The translations under genes were made by a program, and so were the position numbers. A stretch of DNA of 39,526 nucleotides from Candidatus Magasanikbacteria bacterium CG1_02_41_34 (GTDB lineage: Bacteria > Patescibacteriota > Patescibacteriia > Magasanikbacterales > UBA922), in assembly GCA_001871445.1 (NCBI GenBank), contig MNVD01000010.1, positions 1-39,526 on the forward strand, given 5' to 3'. Numbering within the stretch: the first letter of the stretch is position 1; each line of letters starts with the position of its first letter. Below the pieces are notes generated by a model. The model had not been told where the DNA came from and searched no databases. It saw only the letters and a list, made by a program, of their open reading frames with translations. This document shows, one piece after another, positions 37,328 through 39,526 of this stretch.

Positions 37328-38539
37328 ATGAATGACAGTCTACAAACACCAATCATCTACATCGCTCGAGATATCGAACGAGCACTTGGTTTGCCAAAAA
37401 ATACTGTTAACTATGCCATTATCTCAAATAATAGCACTTTTGCCAAAGATACTGTGCACAGTTACAACGTTACCCTTGTAGAAAGTGATAAAACACTCAG
37501 TACACAAGAGCTGTTACACAACGCAACGATTGAAGAAGGAACACATATTCTTGTTTTCAAAAATACTACAGCGATCGAACGAGTCGCAACAGAAAAAAAA
37601 CTTAAGTTATTAAATCCTCCGGCAATACTGGCAGGAAAGATAGAAGAAAAAATATCTCAGATTGCATGGCTTGGCGAGCTGAGCAAATTTTTGCCAAAAC
37701 ATGATATCAAGACATGCAAAGAACTAACATTTGATACAACACCCTACATTGTACAGTTCAACCATGCACACAGCGGTGAAGGAACACGATTGATTACAAA
37801 AGAAGATGATATTACAGATCTCAAAAAAAACTTTCCTGAACGACCTGTTCGCGTCACTCAGTTTATCGAGGGACCAGGCTACACAGTCAACGCTGTTGTA
37901 CATACTGGAGGTATCCTTGTCAGTAGCCCGAGCTATCAGATCACCGGTCTTCCCCCTTTTACCGACAATCAGTTTACTACTATTGGAAATGACTGGGGTG
38001 CTGCACATACCATGCTTTCTGATAAACAAAAAGAAACCATTCAAAAAATGACAGAAAAGATTGGAGAAAAAATGAGACTTGATGGCTGGAAAGGATTGTT
38101 TGGCATAGATATCGTTGTGGAAGAAAAAACAGGCACTGTATATTTGATAGAAATTAACGCACGCCAGCCGGCTTCTACAACGTTTGAAAGCAGTATTCAA
38201 TATACAAATATTCAAAAAAACAAAGAACATGTATTGTCTACATTCCAGGCACATATACGAGCATTACTTGGAGAGAATCTTTCTGAGTATACACTTGCAC
38301 GCGTTACTTCTGGCTCACAAATTTTGCAACGCCTCACGAAGGATATTGAAGATGTATCTGATAGCCAAGTAAAAGCAATTCGTGAGCTTGATTGTAATGT
38401 TATAGAATATGACGAAAAAAAACCTGGAGCTGAATTACTTCGTATTCAATCCATAAAATCATTTATCAAAAATCACAACGTATTTACAGAAAAAGCATTT
38501 CACATTGTACACATCCTACATAAAAAACTTTATGAATAG
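37328..38539 (+). CDS. ATP-grasp family ligase-like protein
   Basis: PYIVQFNHAHSGEGTRLI...VRVTQFIEGPGYTVNAVVHTGGI...GLFGIDIVVEEKTGTVYLIEINARQPAST. Confidence 0.85.
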   Translation: MNDSLQTPIIYIARDIERALGLPKNTVNYAIISNNSTFAKDTVHSYNVTLVESDKTLSTQELLHNATIEEGTHILVFKNTTAIERVATEKKLKLLNPPAILAGKIEEKISQIAWLGELSKFLPKHDIKTCKELTFDTTPYIVQFNHAHSGEGTRLITKEDDITDLKKNFPERPVRVTQFIEGPGYTVNAVVHTGGILVSSPSYQITGLPPFTDNQFTTIGNDWGAAHTMLSDKQKETIQKMTEKIGEKMRLDGWKGLFGIDIVVEEKTGTVYLIEINARQPASTTFESSIQYTNIQKNKEHVLSTFQAHIRALLGENLSEYTLARVTSGSQILQRLTKDIEDVSDSQVKAIRELDCNVIEYDEKKPGAELLRIQSIKSFIKNHNVFTEKAFHIVHILHKKLYE

Positions 38540-39266
38540 TACACTTTCACAATCATCATTAGCTATTATCAAAGCATACGAAACACTTACATTCGGAAAG
38601 AGTGAAATTGTCTGTCCATATTATAATAATAAACGCCAAAAAGTACGTGGGGCACTTCGTGTGCTCATAGGAAAAGGATCACCAAAAGAAATTACTGAGG
38701 AGGCAACAATCATGGCCCTTCGTAAACATATCGATCTGCGTACAACAAATGCTAAAACGATTACACAATTTCTTGTTGATAACAATCTTGGAATAGACTG
38801 CTCGGGTTTTGTCTATCATGTTCTCGATGCTGAGACGAAAGCAACAAAAGGGAAACATTTGAAATCAGCTCTTTCATTTCCACTTGTTTCATCCCCTATT
38901 AGAAAACTGCTCACAAAACTTCGTCCAGTAGAAAATATCAATGTCAAAACACTAGCGCATAAAAAAAATTCTTCTCTTATTGCACTTTCAGATATTAAAG
39001 CTGGAGATTTCATCACAATGATTGGGAGCAAGAAAATTGGAAATCCTGACCATATACTTTTGGTAACGTCTACGGACAAAAATACAATACATCTTGTCCA
39101 CTCATATAAACTTCCGAAGGATGGAAAATATAATCATGGGATAAAACATTGTACAATAACTCTGTATGATCCAAAGAAATCCCTTGTTGAGCAAGATTGG
39201 AATGATACAGAGATGAGTAATGTAGTGAAAGAAGCTGAAATTTTGGAAATGAGGAGATTACACTAA
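38532..39266 (+). CDS. NlpC/P60-like cysteine peptidase/amidase (tentative)
   Basis: NNLGIDCSGFVYHVLD, then DIKAGDFITMI...NPDHILLVTS; overlaps the ATP-grasp stop. Confidence 0.65.
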   Translation: MNSTLSQSSLAIIKAYETLTFGKSEIVCPYYNNKRQKVRGALRVLIGKGSPKEITEEATIMALRKHIDLRTTNAKTITQFLVDNNLGIDCSGFVYHVLDAETKATKGKHLKSALSFPLVSSPIRKLLTKLRPVENINVKTLAHKKNSSLIALSDIKAGDFITMIGSKKIGNPDHILLVTSTDKNTIHLVHSYKLPKDGKYNHGIKHCTITLYDPKKSLVEQDWNDTEMSNVVKEAEILEMRRLH

Positions 39267-39279
39267 TTAATAATGAATT

Positions 39280-39302
39280 ACCCCGCAGCAAGCTGACGGG
39301 GT
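39280..39302. mobile_element. IS200/IS605-type terminal hairpin with bulge
   Basis: ACCCCG-CAGC-AA-GCTG-A-CGGGGT (10-bp stem, bulged A), immediately 3' of the transposase stop. Confidence 0.65.
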
Positions 39303-39310
39303 CTCATCAC

Positions 39311-39526
39311 TTACATAAGTAGTTTAAGCTGCTTTTCACGATGTATCTCTTGATACGTTTTTCCTTGGTTTTTTACGTAATTCTTTATTACGGTCTCGTT
39401 TGCATAGGCGCCCACCGTATTCAAATAGTAACTACTACTCCAAAATGTTCCTCCCCACAACATCGTCTTTACGCCTGGGTGTTTTCTAAATATCTCTCGT
39501 GCTGTGATACTTTTTGTTATTTGTGC
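39311..39526 (-). mobile_element. IS200/IS605-like (TnpA, Y1/HUH) transposase, C-terminal part, truncated by the window edge
   Basis: Minus-strand translation AQITKSITAREIFRKHPGVKTMLWGGTFWSSSYYLNTVGAYANETVIKNYVKNQGKTYQEIHREKQLKLLM*. Confidence 0.88.

Noticed and set aside
37310-37330. Upstream TTG/alternative starts proposed by the ORF track (e.g. 37310, 36693, 29336, 14358)
   Set aside because: Conserved N-termini and promoter positions favour the internal ATG starts given in the features.

Overview
AT-rich bacterial chromosome segment dominated by housekeeping genes. The gene content and style suggest a Candidate Phyla Radiation/Patescibacteria genome; this is inference, since no rRNA is present. 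Minus-strand blocks: partial serS, an RdgB/HAM1-NUDIX fusion, a cytidylyltransferase, lysS, greA, mrdA(PBP2)-mreD-mreC-mreB, a short proS, a DciA-like protein, a methyltransferase and a UvrD-type helicase/PD-(D/E)XK nuclease. Then plus-strand def-fmt, a SemiSWEET and an O-antigen-ligase-like protein, followed by GT2/GT4/flippase genes. Next is a full F-type ATP synthase operon (AtpZ/I-like, B, E, F, H, A, G, D, then a cyclophilin and an unknown ORF, then C), then tatD, a large surface protein, a Memo-CapA fusion, CvpA, and an ATP-grasp/NlpC-P60-like pair. The right edge cuts an IS200/IS605-type transposase. The most unusual signals are two isolated GC-rich single-gene cassettes (about 3.23-3.80 kb and 31.85-32.64 kb). 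Each has an unfamiliar small protein, a perfect 8-bp hairpin in the 5' leader, a strong Shine-Dalgarno, and a long 3' stem-loop without a U-tract. Other notable points: a 75-nt four-way-junction (cloverleaf-like) intergenic element at 15875-15949, a two-carboxylate Na+-type c-subunit signature in AtpE, and a 50-aa eight-cysteine mini-protein missed by the ORF track. All product calls are by eye from the translations; no database search was run.
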